DNA from: JBBSHJ01 sp038253135
GTDB lineage: Bacteria; Actinomycetota; Actinomycetes; Mycobacteriales; QHCD01
Reading direction: 5' to 3'
Assembly: GCA_038253135.1 (NCBI GenBank)
Contig: JBBSHJ010000156.1
Span: 1-5,151 of the forward strand
Length of the DNA: 5,151 bases
In this document: one piece after another, positions 1 through 5,151 of the stretch
How positions within the stretch are numbered: the first letter of the stretch is position 1
Layout: every line of letters begins with the position of its first letter
The notes under the pieces: generated by a model
Told to the model about the DNA's origin: nothing
Database searches by the model: none
What the model saw: the letters and a program-made list of their open reading frames with translations, nothing else
Position numbers and translations under genes: made by a program

Positions 1-1
1 C

Positions 2-220
2 CGGGTCGCCGCCGGCGATCACACCCTCGCCGGGATGATGCTGGAGAGCTTCCTCGTCGCGGGCCGTCAGGATCTCGATCCGGCCGACCCGGGCCGGCTC
101 ACCTACGGGCAGAGCATCACCGACGCCTGCCTGGCCTGGGACGAGACGGCCGACCTGCTCGGCGAGCTGGCCACCGCCGCGACGAGACGCCGCGCGCACG
201 GTGCACCGACCGAGAACTGA
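2..220 (+). CDS. 3-deoxy-7-phosphoheptulonate (DAHP) synthase, class I, 3' end only
   Basis: This is the last 72 residues of a gene whose start lies before the window. The family condenses phosphoenolpyruvate with erythrose 4-phosphate to give DAHP, the entry step of the cytoplasmic shikimate pathway to Phe, Tyr and Trp. Visible marks of the class I (AroF/AroG/AroH-like) C-terminus are an MLESFLVAGRQ segment, equivalent to the MVESHLVEGNQ stretch of E. coli AroG, followed by LTYGQSITDACLAWDET, equivalent to AYGKSITDACIGWEDT. The plant-like class II enzymes do not end this way. The reading frame runs from the window edge to a TGA at 218-220, and the ATG codons at 35 and 38 are internal methionines. 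The stop lies 31 bp before the preferred pheS start, so co-transcription with pheST is likely. Regulation by aromatic amino acids cannot be judged because the N-terminal and core regions are missing. The family call is firm, but which paralogue (aroF, aroG or aroH) cannot be told. Confidence 0.9.
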   Translation, partial: RVAAGDHTLAGMMLESFLVAGRQDLDPADPGRLTYGQSITDACLAWDETADLLGELATAATRRRAHGAPTEN

Positions 221-236
221 TCAGCCCGATGACCCC

Positions 237-240
237 GGAG
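237..240 (+). promoter_or_regulatory. Probable ribosome binding site of pheS
   Basis: A GGAG tetramer ends 11 bases before the ATG at 252, a somewhat long but workable spacing. It is the main argument for ATG 252 over the upstream in-frame GTG at 201, whose preceding bases (cgcgcgcac) contain no purine-rich ribosome-binding sequence. Confidence 0.5.
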
Positions 241-251
241 TGCTGTCGACC

Positions 252-1373
252 ATGAGCGGAACGAGCGAGTACGACCCCAAGGAGCCTGAGGCTCTGTCCG
301 AGCCAGCCCTCGGCGCGGCCGTCGGGGCGGCGGTCAAGGCGTTCGGCGCGGCGGGCAACCTCGACGAGCTGGCGGCCGTGCGATCGGCCCACGTCGGTGA
401 TCGTGCGCCCGTGCGGTTGGCCCGGCGGGAGATCGGATCGCTTCCCCCGCAGGCGAAATCGGCCGCCGGCAGGCGGGTCAACGAGGCGCTCGCGGCGGTG
501 CAGGCGGCGTACGACGCCCGGCTCGCCGAGCTGACGGCCGAGCGTGATTCGCGGGTGCTCGACCAGGAGCGGGTCGATGTCACGGTGCCGGTACGCCGTA
601 CCCCGCAGGGGGCCCGGCACCCGATTTCCGCGCTGATCGAGCGGCTCGAGGACGTCTTCGTGGCGATGGGCTACGAGGTCGCCGAGGGGCCCGAGGTCGA
701 GGTGTCCTGGTACAACTTCGACGCCCTGAACTTCCCACCCGATCACCCGGCCCGCGACGCCATGGACACCTTCTATCTGCGCACGCCGGGCGGCGAGGGC
801 GTCGATCCCGGAGTCATCCTGCGCACTCACACCTCGCCGGTGCAGGCCAGGGTCATGCTTGAGCGCAAGCCGCCGATCTACGTCGTGTGCCCGGGCCGGG
901 TCTACCGGACCGACGAGATGGACGCCACGCACGTGCCGGTCTTCCACCAGATCGAGGGCCTCGCCGTGGACGAGGGCATCACGATGGCGCACCTGCGCGG
1001 CACTCTCGACCACCTGGCCCAGGTGATGTTCGGCGACGACCTGGCCACGCGCTGGCGGCCGCACTACTTCCCCTTCACTGAGCCGTCGGCCGAATTCGAC
1101 GTGCAGTGCTTCCTCTGCCGCGGCGCTTCCGTGGGGAATCCCGATGCGCCCTGCCGCGCGTGTGGTTCCGAGGGCTGGATCGAGTGGTGCGGCTGCGGCG
1201 TGGTCAACCCGCGCGTCCTCGTCGCCTGCGGCGTCGACCCCGACATCTACACCGGCTTCGCCTTCGGGGTCGGCATCGAGCGCACCCTGCAGTTCCGCCA
1301 CGGCCTGCAGGCCCCCCGCGAACTGCTCGACGGCGACGTGCGCGTCAGCCTGCCCTTCGGCACCGGCGTCTGA
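252..1373 (+). CDS. pheS: Phenylalanine--tRNA ligase alpha subunit
   Basis: PheS is the catalytic class II subunit of the (alpha-beta)2 phenylalanyl-tRNA synthetase. It activates phenylalanine with ATP and transfers it to tRNA-Phe in the cytoplasm. The protein is 373 residues, a normal length. The N-terminal part (about residues 10-110) is the helical tRNA-binding coiled-coil region. The class II core follows: motif 1 begins at HPISALIERLEDVF (residue 123), motif 2 at RVYRTDEMDATHVPVFHQIEG (216-236, including the HQIEG signature) and motif 3 at GFAFGVGIERTLQFRHG (335-351, with the invariant arginine in GIER). A cysteine-rich insert (Cys 286, 289, 301, 304, 313, 315) resembles that of actinobacterial PheS and could bind a metal. 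ATG 252 is preferred because a GGAG lies upstream and residues just after it (SGTSEYDP) look like a normal start. A GTG at 201 would add 17 residues and overlap the aro gene. The gene is followed after 43 bp by pheT. Confidence 0.98.
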   Translation: MSGTSEYDPKEPEALSEPALGAAVGAAVKAFGAAGNLDELAAVRSAHVGDRAPVRLARREIGSLPPQAKSAAGRRVNEALAAVQAAYDARLAELTAERDSRVLDQERVDVTVPVRRTPQGARHPISALIERLEDVFVAMGYEVAEGPEVEVSWYNFDALNFPPDHPARDAMDTFYLRTPGGEGVDPGVILRTHTSPVQARVMLERKPPIYVVCPGRVYRTDEMDATHVPVFHQIEGLAVDEGITMAHLRGTLDHLAQVMFGDDLATRWRPHYFPFTEPSAEFDVQCFLCRGASVGNPDAPCRACGSEGWIEWCGCGVVNPRVLVACGVDPDIYTGFAFGVGIERTLQFRHGLQAPRELLDGDVRVSLPFGTGV

Positions 1374-1403
1374 TCCCCCCGGCCACGGCTCGACCGAGAC
1401 TAC

Positions 1404-1410
1404 GAGGAGA
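1404..1410 (+). promoter_or_regulatory. Ribosome binding site of pheT
   Basis: GAGGAGA lies 6 bases before the ATG at 1417. It is a near-ideal Shine-Dalgarno sequence at the right distance, and it fixes the pheT start. The open frame extends 91 codons further upstream to 1144, but that stretch is antiparallel to nothing and simply overlaps pheS in another frame. Confidence 0.85.
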
Positions 1411-1416
1411 ACTGCG

Positions 1417-3906
1417 ATGCGTGTCCCGCTGTTGTGGCTGCGCGACTACGTCGACCTGCCCGAATCGGTACCGGTACGCGATCTCGGTGCGGCGTTGACT
1501 CGCGCCGGCTTCGAGATCGAGGGCATCGACGAGGTCGGAGCCGAGCTGGCCGGGCCGATCGTGGTCGGCCGGGTCGCGCGGATCGAGAAGCTGACCGGCT
1601 TCAACAAGCCGATCCGCTACTGCCAGGTCGACGTCGGTGAGGCGTCGCCGCGCGGGATCGTCTGCGGCGCGACGAATTTCGCGGTCGGGGACCGGGTCGT
1701 GGTCTCGCTGCCGGGTGCCGTGCTGCCCGGCGGGTTCGCGATCACCGCACGAGCGACCTACGGCCACACCAGCGACGGCATGATCTGCTCGGCCCGCGAG
1801 CTCGGCCTGGGCGAGGACCACTCCGGGATCCTCGTGCTCGGACCCGACATCGCCGCCGAGCCCGGCACCGACGCGCTGACCCTGCTGCCGTTGCGCGAGA
1901 CGGTGCTCGACGTCGGGGTCACTCCCGATCGCGGCTATGCCGAGTCGATCCGGGGGATCGCCCGCGAGGTGTCGCTCGCGTTCGAGGTGCCCTTCCGCGA
2001 CCCGGCTGCGGTAGCCGCGCAGCGGGCGGGCACGCCGGTCGGTGACGGCTGGCCGGCCCGCATCGAGGATGCCTGGGGTTGCGACCGGTTCGCGCTGCAG
2101 ACCATGACGGACCTCGATCCCGACGCCCGCTCGCCGCTCTGGCTGCAGGCGCGGCTCGCCCGGTGCGGGATCCGCGCCATCTCGCTGGCCGTGGACGTCA
2201 CCAACTACGTGATGCTCGAGCTGGGGCAGCCGCTGCACGCGTACGACGCGCATCGCCTGGCCGGCACCGTCGTCGTACGCCGGGCCCGTCCCGGCGAGCT
2301 CGTCCGCACTCTCGACGGCGTCGAGCGCACGGCGCTGGCCGAGGATGTGCTCATCACGGACGACTCCGGCCCGATCGGGCTCGCCGGAGTCATGGGCGGC
2401 GCGAGCACCGAGATCTCCGCCGCCAGCCGGGACATCGTGCTGGAGGCGGCGCACTTCAACGCGGCCGCGATCGGGCGCACCCTGCGCCGGCACAAGGCGC
2501 CGAGCGAGGCGAGCAAGCGCTTCGAGCGCTCCGTCGATCCCGCGGTCGCGGGGCCAGCGCTGGACCGGGCGGCGAGCCTGCTCGCCGAGCTCGGCGGGAC
2601 CAAGACCGGGGGACGCACCGTCGTCACGGCCGAGGCCGAAACCGCGACCGTCGCCATGGACGCCGGCCTGCCCTCCCGGGTGGCCGGTGTCGATCTGCCG
2701 GTCGAGACGGTACGGCGCCGGCTCACCGGCATCGGCTGCACGGTCGACGGCGGTTCCGGCGCGCCTGCGGTGACGCTGACGGTGTCGCCGCCGACCTGGC
2801 GCCCCGACCTGCGCGATCCCTTCGATCTGGTCGAGGAGATCGTCCGCCTCGAGGGCATCGAGTCGATCCCGCCACGGCTCCCGAGAGTTCCGGCCGGGCG
2901 TGGCCTCACCGCGCAGCAGCGCGAGCGCCGCTCGATCGGCCGTGGGCTCGCCGACGCGGGGTACGTCGAGGTGCGCCCGTTCCCGTTCATGTCGGCCGAG
3001 GCGCTCGACGCGCTCGGCCTGGGCGCCGACGACCCGCGCCGGCGCGCGCTCGCAATCGTCAACCCGGTCGACAACACCGAGCCGCTACTGCGCACGACGC
3101 TGCTGCCCGGCCTGCTGGCCGCGTTGCGGCGCAACGTGAGCCGCGGCCTGCCGGACGTCGGCCTGTTCGAGCAGGGCCCGGTCTTCCGCCCCCGGGAGTC
3201 GACGCCTCCGGCACCGAGCCCCGGTGTCGACGCCGCTCCTCCCGCCGAGGTGATCGCCGCCTTCGACGCCGCACTGCCGCAGCAGCCGCAGCGCGTTGCC
3301 ATCGTCGTGACCGGACGCCGTGAGCTGCCCGGGCCCGATCGCCCTGCCCGCGCGGCCGACTGGACCGACGCCGTCGCGGTCGCTCGCCAGATCGCCGCGA
3401 TCGCGCGGGTCCCCATCACGGTGGCGGCCGATGAGCACGCGCCGTGGCATCCCGGCCGGTGCGCCGTCGTACGCGCGGGCGACCGGGTCGTCGGGCACGC
3501 CGGTGAGCTGCACCCGGCCGTGATCGCCGCGATGGAGCTGCCGGCCCGCACCTGTGCCGCCGAGATCGATCTCGACGCGCTGGGCATCGAGACGGCACCG
3601 GTGGCCGGCGCCACGGTGTCGGCCTACCCGCCGGCGCACGTCGACGTCGCCCTCATCGTCGCCGACGACGTACCGCAGTCGGCCGTGCAGGCGGCCCTGC
3701 GCGACGGTGCGGGCGACCTCGCCGAGAGCGTCGAGCTCTTCGACGTTTATCGGGGGGGACGCATCGGCGAGGGGCGGAAATCGCTCGCCTACAGCCTGCG
3801 CTTTCGCGCCGACGACCGGACCCTCACCGCGGAAGAGGCCAACAATGCCCGCGACGCCGCGGTGCGCGCGGCCGAGAGCGCGGTCGGAGCGCGGCTGCGG
3901 GCCTGA
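1417..3906 (+). CDS. pheT: Phenylalanine--tRNA ligase beta subunit
   Basis: PheT is the large, non-catalytic subunit that binds tRNA-Phe and edits mischarged Tyr-tRNA-Phe. At 829 residues it is full length. It opens with MRVPLLWLRDYVDLP, the usual PheT start. Domains in order: an EMAPII/OB-fold tRNA-binding domain (about 47-153, with VVGRV and DGMICSARELGL); the B3/B4 editing domain (about 222-376, with VDVTNYVMLELGQPLHAYD and SEASKRFERSVDP); the B5 domain (about 421-490, with PTWRPDLRDPFDLVEEIVRL, whose Asp and Glu side chains normally bind magnesium at the subunit interface); a degenerate synthetase-like core (about 495-730, with LRRNVSRGLPDVGLFEQG); and a C-terminal ferredoxin-fold anticodon-binding domain (about 735-829, from SAYPPAHVDVAL to the end). 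No domain is missing or interrupted. It is translated from its own strong ribosome binding site after pheS and is almost certainly in the same operon. The usual actinobacterial follower argC is absent; transposon debris comes next. Confidence 0.98.
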   Translation: MRVPLLWLRDYVDLPESVPVRDLGAALTRAGFEIEGIDEVGAELAGPIVVGRVARIEKLTGFNKPIRYCQVDVGEASPRGIVCGATNFAVGDRVVVSLPGAVLPGGFAITARATYGHTSDGMICSARELGLGEDHSGILVLGPDIAAEPGTDALTLLPLRETVLDVGVTPDRGYAESIRGIAREVSLAFEVPFRDPAAVAAQRAGTPVGDGWPARIEDAWGCDRFALQTMTDLDPDARSPLWLQARLARCGIRAISLAVDVTNYVMLELGQPLHAYDAHRLAGTVVVRRARPGELVRTLDGVERTALAEDVLITDDSGPIGLAGVMGGASTEISAASRDIVLEAAHFNAAAIGRTLRRHKAPSEASKRFERSVDPAVAGPALDRAASLLAELGGTKTGGRTVVTAEAETATVAMDAGLPSRVAGVDLPVETVRRRLTGIGCTVDGGSGAPAVTLTVSPPTWRPDLRDPFDLVEEIVRLEGIESIPPRLPRVPAGRGLTAQQRERRSIGRGLADAGYVEVRPFPFMSAEALDALGLGADDPRRRALAIVNPVDNTEPLLRTTLLPGLLAALRRNVSRGLPDVGLFEQGPVFRPRESTPPAPSPGVDAAPPAEVIAAFDAALPQQPQRVAIVVTGRRELPGPDRPARAADWTDAVAVARQIAAIARVPITVAADEHAPWHPGRCAVVRAGDRVVGHAGELHPAVIAAMELPARTCAAEIDLDALGIETAPVAGATVSAYPPAHVDVALIVADDVPQSAVQAALRDGAGDLAESVELFDVYRGGRIGEGRKSLAYSLRFRADDRTLTAEEANNARDAAVRAAESAVGARLRA

Positions 3907-3910
3907 CCGC

Positions 3911-3952
3911 GGGACGGCTTCCGCCAGCAGATGGCCGTCAGCGGCCGGTAAG
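3911..3952. repeat. Candidate terminal inverted repeat of a decayed Tn3-family element
   Basis: Tn3-family ends typically begin with a run of G at the outer tip and finish with TAAG at the inner boundary, where the transposase gene ends inside or beside the repeat. Here a GGGAC lies 5 bases after the pheT stop, and TAAG (3949-3952) falls exactly where homology to the transposase C-terminus (GHRPLR) runs out. The 42-bp length is within the family range (about 35-50 bp). No partner repeat or 5-bp target duplication could be established, so this remains a positional inference. Confidence 0.3.
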
Positions 3953-4449
3953 CGGAGCGGGCGGTGCCCCTCGCGGCGCAGTTCTGTCTCGAGGTCGAGA
4001 GAGTAGGTGCCGTAGAAGTTGATGTTGTCGTGCTGCGCCGGCGTCAGGTGCGCCGCGTCTTCGTCGGCGACTGGGTAGCCGTTGGCCCGCAGCGCGTCGA
4101 GCGCATCGCCGAGGTAGGTCGTGGTCCACAGGACGGCGGCGTTGGTGACCAGGGTCAGGCACAGGGCCTGGTCGACCTGGTCGTCGAGGTGCCGACGCCC
4201 GACGTGGCCTTGCTGAGCGAAGAACAGGTCGCGACGCAGGGCGTGCAGGCTCTCGCCCTGGATCAGCGGTGGTGTGCCCAAACTTCATCGAGCCGACGAG
4301 GCGGAGCAGATCGTTCCAGTGATCGGCGATCAGCTGGGTCTGGATCGGTTGGGTGAGCAGCGAACCGGCGTGCACGTACCGGAGCGCCACGAGGATCCGG
4401 CTTCGAGGCGGTAGAGCTGCAGGCGGCCGATGTCGCGGATGCGCGGTGA
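3952..4449 (-). pseudogene. tnpA: Tn3-family transposase, degraded C-terminal remnant
   Basis: Three pieces on the minus strand align in order to the C-terminal part of Tn3-family transposases (DDE_Tnp_Tn3), but in different frames. Piece A (about 4393-4449) reads SPRIRDIGRLQLYRLEAG. Piece B (about 4265-4384) is shifted in frame and reads HAGSLLTQPIQTQLIADHW then NDLLRLVGSMKFGHTTA. Piece C (about 3952-4266), back in the frame of A, reads QGESLHALRRDLFFAQQGH, then ALCLTLVTNAAVLWTTTYLG, NINFYGTYSLDL and GHRPLR. Between B and C roughly 45-50 residues found in intact relatives are missing, judged from memory of the family. The glutamate in QGESLHALRR corresponds to the last acidic residue of the catalytic triad, while the two upstream aspartates lie in the lost N-terminal part. 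Full enzymes are about 950-1000 residues, so most of the gene is gone. Piece C has no stop codon at the expected end and would read on into antisense pheT. It cannot make an active enzyme. Confidence 0.85.
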
Positions 4450-4815
4450 GACCTGCGGGCCCGCCGGTACCGCCACGCCCTCCTCGATGCCAGCTACCTG
4501 CACCTCGGATTCCACGCCTGCTACCGACCCAGCCAGCTATCCGAGCACCTCTTGGCCAAGGCCGAGCACACCGACCGGCTGGGCGCCGGAACGGCAATCA
4601 CCAGCATGCTCGATGACGACATCTACCAACAGCAACTCGCCACCGCCACCGCTACCGCCGCCATCCTCGCCGCCGCCAGCATCACTGCGACCCGCGCGGC
4701 CGAAGCGCCCAGCCGACAACATCTCCACCGCGTCATCAGCATCATCCAGCGCCACACCGCCGTCGCGCGTGACCAACTCCCCGCACTCACACACTGGTTC
4801 GTCCAGCTCGTATAG
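4450..4815 (+). pseudogene. Unrecognised coding fragment, 5'-truncated
   Basis: I do not recognise this protein. The frame opens right after a TGA at 4447-4449 and runs 121 codons to TAG at 4813-4815. Third positions are mostly C or G throughout, including the part before any ATG or TTG, which suggests the coding stretch is real and has lost its beginning. The only standard starts are TTG 4552 and ATG 4606. The product reads RYRHALLDASYLHLGFHAC, then LSEHLLAKAEHTDRLGAG, an Ala/Thr-rich low-complexity stretch (codons 4636-4692), and a helical-looking tail ending LPALTHWFVQLV. No signal peptide or catalytic motif is evident. By counting, 4621-4800 is about 68% G+C, lower than neighbouring pheT segments. 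Its left edge coincides with the point where transposase homology stops, so it was probably joined to the Tn3 remnant by deletion. It could be passenger DNA of the element or an older host gene. Translation from TTG 4552 as an 87-residue protein cannot be excluded. Confidence 0.45.
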
Positions 4816-4867
4816 CACGAACGCCCGTCCCACTCACGCAGCCTCCCGGATGCCCGCCGCCCGAAAT

Positions 4868-4894
4868 GGGATCCCCTAACGGCCACGGGATCCT
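4868..4894. terminator. Possible stem-loop terminator between convergent genes
   Basis: GGATCCC (4869-4875) can pair with GGGATCC (4887-4893), giving a 7-bp perfect stem, extendable by one G-T wobble, around an 11-base loop. It sits in the 117-bp gap between the + strand fragment ending at 4815 and the minus-strand gene ending at 4933, where a shared bidirectional terminator would be expected. No T run follows on the + strand beyond TT, so intrinsic termination would be of the U-poor type seen in high-GC bacteria. Part of the apparent dyad arises because GGATCC is itself a palindrome occurring twice. The rest of 4816-4932 shows no other feature I can support. Confidence 0.3.
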
Positions 4895-4932
4895 TGGGTG
4901 GCCGGAGCCCGCGCCGATCCGAGGTCGGGTAT

Positions 4933-5151
4933 TCAGCGCCTGGTCTCGTACCTGGTCAGGAGCACACCGTCGGGAAACGTCCGGCTCTCCACCAGATTCA
5001 GGTTCACCCAGTTGTCCAGGGCCGTGAAGAACGGCGTGCCGCCGCCCACCAGGACCGGGTGGGTGACGATCGCGTACTCGTCGATCAGCCCGGCCCGCAT
5101 GGCCGCTGCGGCGAGGGTGGCGCCGCCGACGTCCATGGGACCGCCATCCTC
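4933..5151 (-). CDS. Dihydrofolate reductase family protein (RibD C-terminal domain), 3' end only
   Basis: The last 72 residues are present; the gene begins beyond the right edge of the window. The fragment reads VGGATLAAAAMRAGLIDEY, then VTHPVLVGGGTPFF, LDNWVNLNLVESRTF and a VLLTRYETRR tail. This is the typical C-terminal half of stand-alone RibD_C/YwjB-like proteins, which share the dihydrofolate-reductase fold and bind NADPH. The GGA and GGGTPFF segments are the conserved glycine turns of that fold. Members are usually about 180-200 residues; few have known substrates, and they should not be equated with housekeeping DHFR (FolA) or with riboflavin biosynthesis. The ATG at 5136 is probably an internal methionine, since the frame stays open to the window edge and the fold requires an N-terminal half. 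The stop is TGA at 4933-4935. It is transcribed towards, and convergently with, the unrecognised + strand fragment. Confidence 0.88.
   Translation of the reverse strand, partial: EDGGPMDVGGATLAAAAMRAGLIDEYAIVTHPVLVGGGTPFFTALDNWVNLNLVESRTFPDGVLLTRYETRR

Noticed and set aside
117..1301. A 394-codon open frame on the minus strand opposite aro/pheS, and similar long minus-strand frames opposite pheT (1345-2493, 2205-3614).
   Set aside because: In DNA this GC-rich, stop codons are rare in the antisense frames. The translations are Arg/Gly/Pro/His-rich with no recognisable motif, while the opposite strand encodes clear PheS and PheT.
1374..1416. A possible leader peptide or attenuator controlling pheT between pheS and pheT.
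   Set aside because: The 43-bp gap holds only the ribosome binding site. There is no Phe-rich short frame and no alternative hairpins.
3933..3946. A short hairpin (GGCCG, 4-base loop, CGGCC) 27 bases after the pheT stop as a pheT terminator.
   Set aside because: Only five base pairs, no T run, and such pairings are expected by chance at this GC content. It also lies inside the candidate transposon end.
3085..4281. A continuous 398-codon minus-strand frame that includes the transposase C-terminus, which could be read as one long protein.
   Set aside because: Only about the first 110 codons resemble a transposase. The rest is antisense to the end of pheT and exists because the transposase stop was lost.
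3964..4356. A + strand frame of 130 codons with Val/Glu-rich sequence just after pheT, a possible small gene.
   Set aside because: It is the exact opposite strand of the recognisable transposase pieces B and C, and has no ribosome binding site or family resemblance.
4537..4833. A 98-codon minus-strand frame rich in Asp, Glu and Gly opposite the unrecognised fragment.
   Set aside because: Its glycine runs and acidic residues mirror the Ala/Thr and Ile/Val codons of the + strand frame, and third-position bias favours the + strand reading.
4876..4910. A second Tn3-like terminal repeat: read on the minus strand it begins GGGCTC and ends near CCGTTAG, slightly like the inner end of the candidate repeat at 3911-3952.
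   Set aside because: The similarity is limited to about 8 of 10 bases at the inner tip, the rest does not match, and the flanking 5-mers (ACCGC at 3906-3910 and GCGCC at 4911-4915) are not a target duplication.

Overview
This is a 5.15-kb piece of a high-GC genome, almost certainly from an actinobacterium. Codons end overwhelmingly in G or C. The phenylalanyl-tRNA synthetase alpha subunit carries the cysteine-rich insert and the C-terminal wording (GFAFGVGIERTLQFRHG, then a C-terminus ending FGTGV) that I associate with actinobacterial PheS. The degenerate transposase also most resembles the Tn3-family enzymes I know from actinomycetes. Genus cannot be assigned from the sequence alone.

Layout, left to right: (1) positions 2-220, + strand, the 3' end of a class I DAHP synthase, the first enzyme of the shikimate pathway. 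(2) 252-1373, + strand, an intact pheS. (3) 1417-3906, + strand, an intact pheT. The spacings (31 bp, then 43 bp with a strong ribosome binding site) fit a co-transcribed aro-pheS-pheT unit. (4) 3907-4932, a scar of mobile DNA. It holds a badly decayed Tn3-family transposase 3' end on the minus strand (3952-4449), which starts a few dozen bases after the pheT stop and has two reading-frame changes and an internal deletion. Joined to it is a 5'-truncated, unrecognised coding fragment on the + strand (4450-4815), then about 117 bp of non-coding DNA with a stem-loop. (5) 4933-5151, - strand, the 3' end of a RibD-C/dihydrofolate-reductase-family gene whose 5' end lies beyond the window.

Functionally, the left part links the first step of aromatic amino-acid synthesis to the charging of tRNA-Phe. 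PheS and PheT form the (alpha-beta)2 enzyme that attaches phenylalanine to tRNA-Phe. The commonest actinobacterial pheST neighbours (an SpoU/TsnR-type rRNA methyltransferase upstream, argC downstream) are not seen. Either the locus has been rearranged, which fits the transposon debris after pheT, or this is an additional copy of pheST.

I found no CRISPR array, tRNA, rRNA, riboswitch or convincing new defence or biosynthetic system. The most informative oddities are the aro-pheST linkage, the transposon scar abutting pheT, and the orphan + strand fragment.
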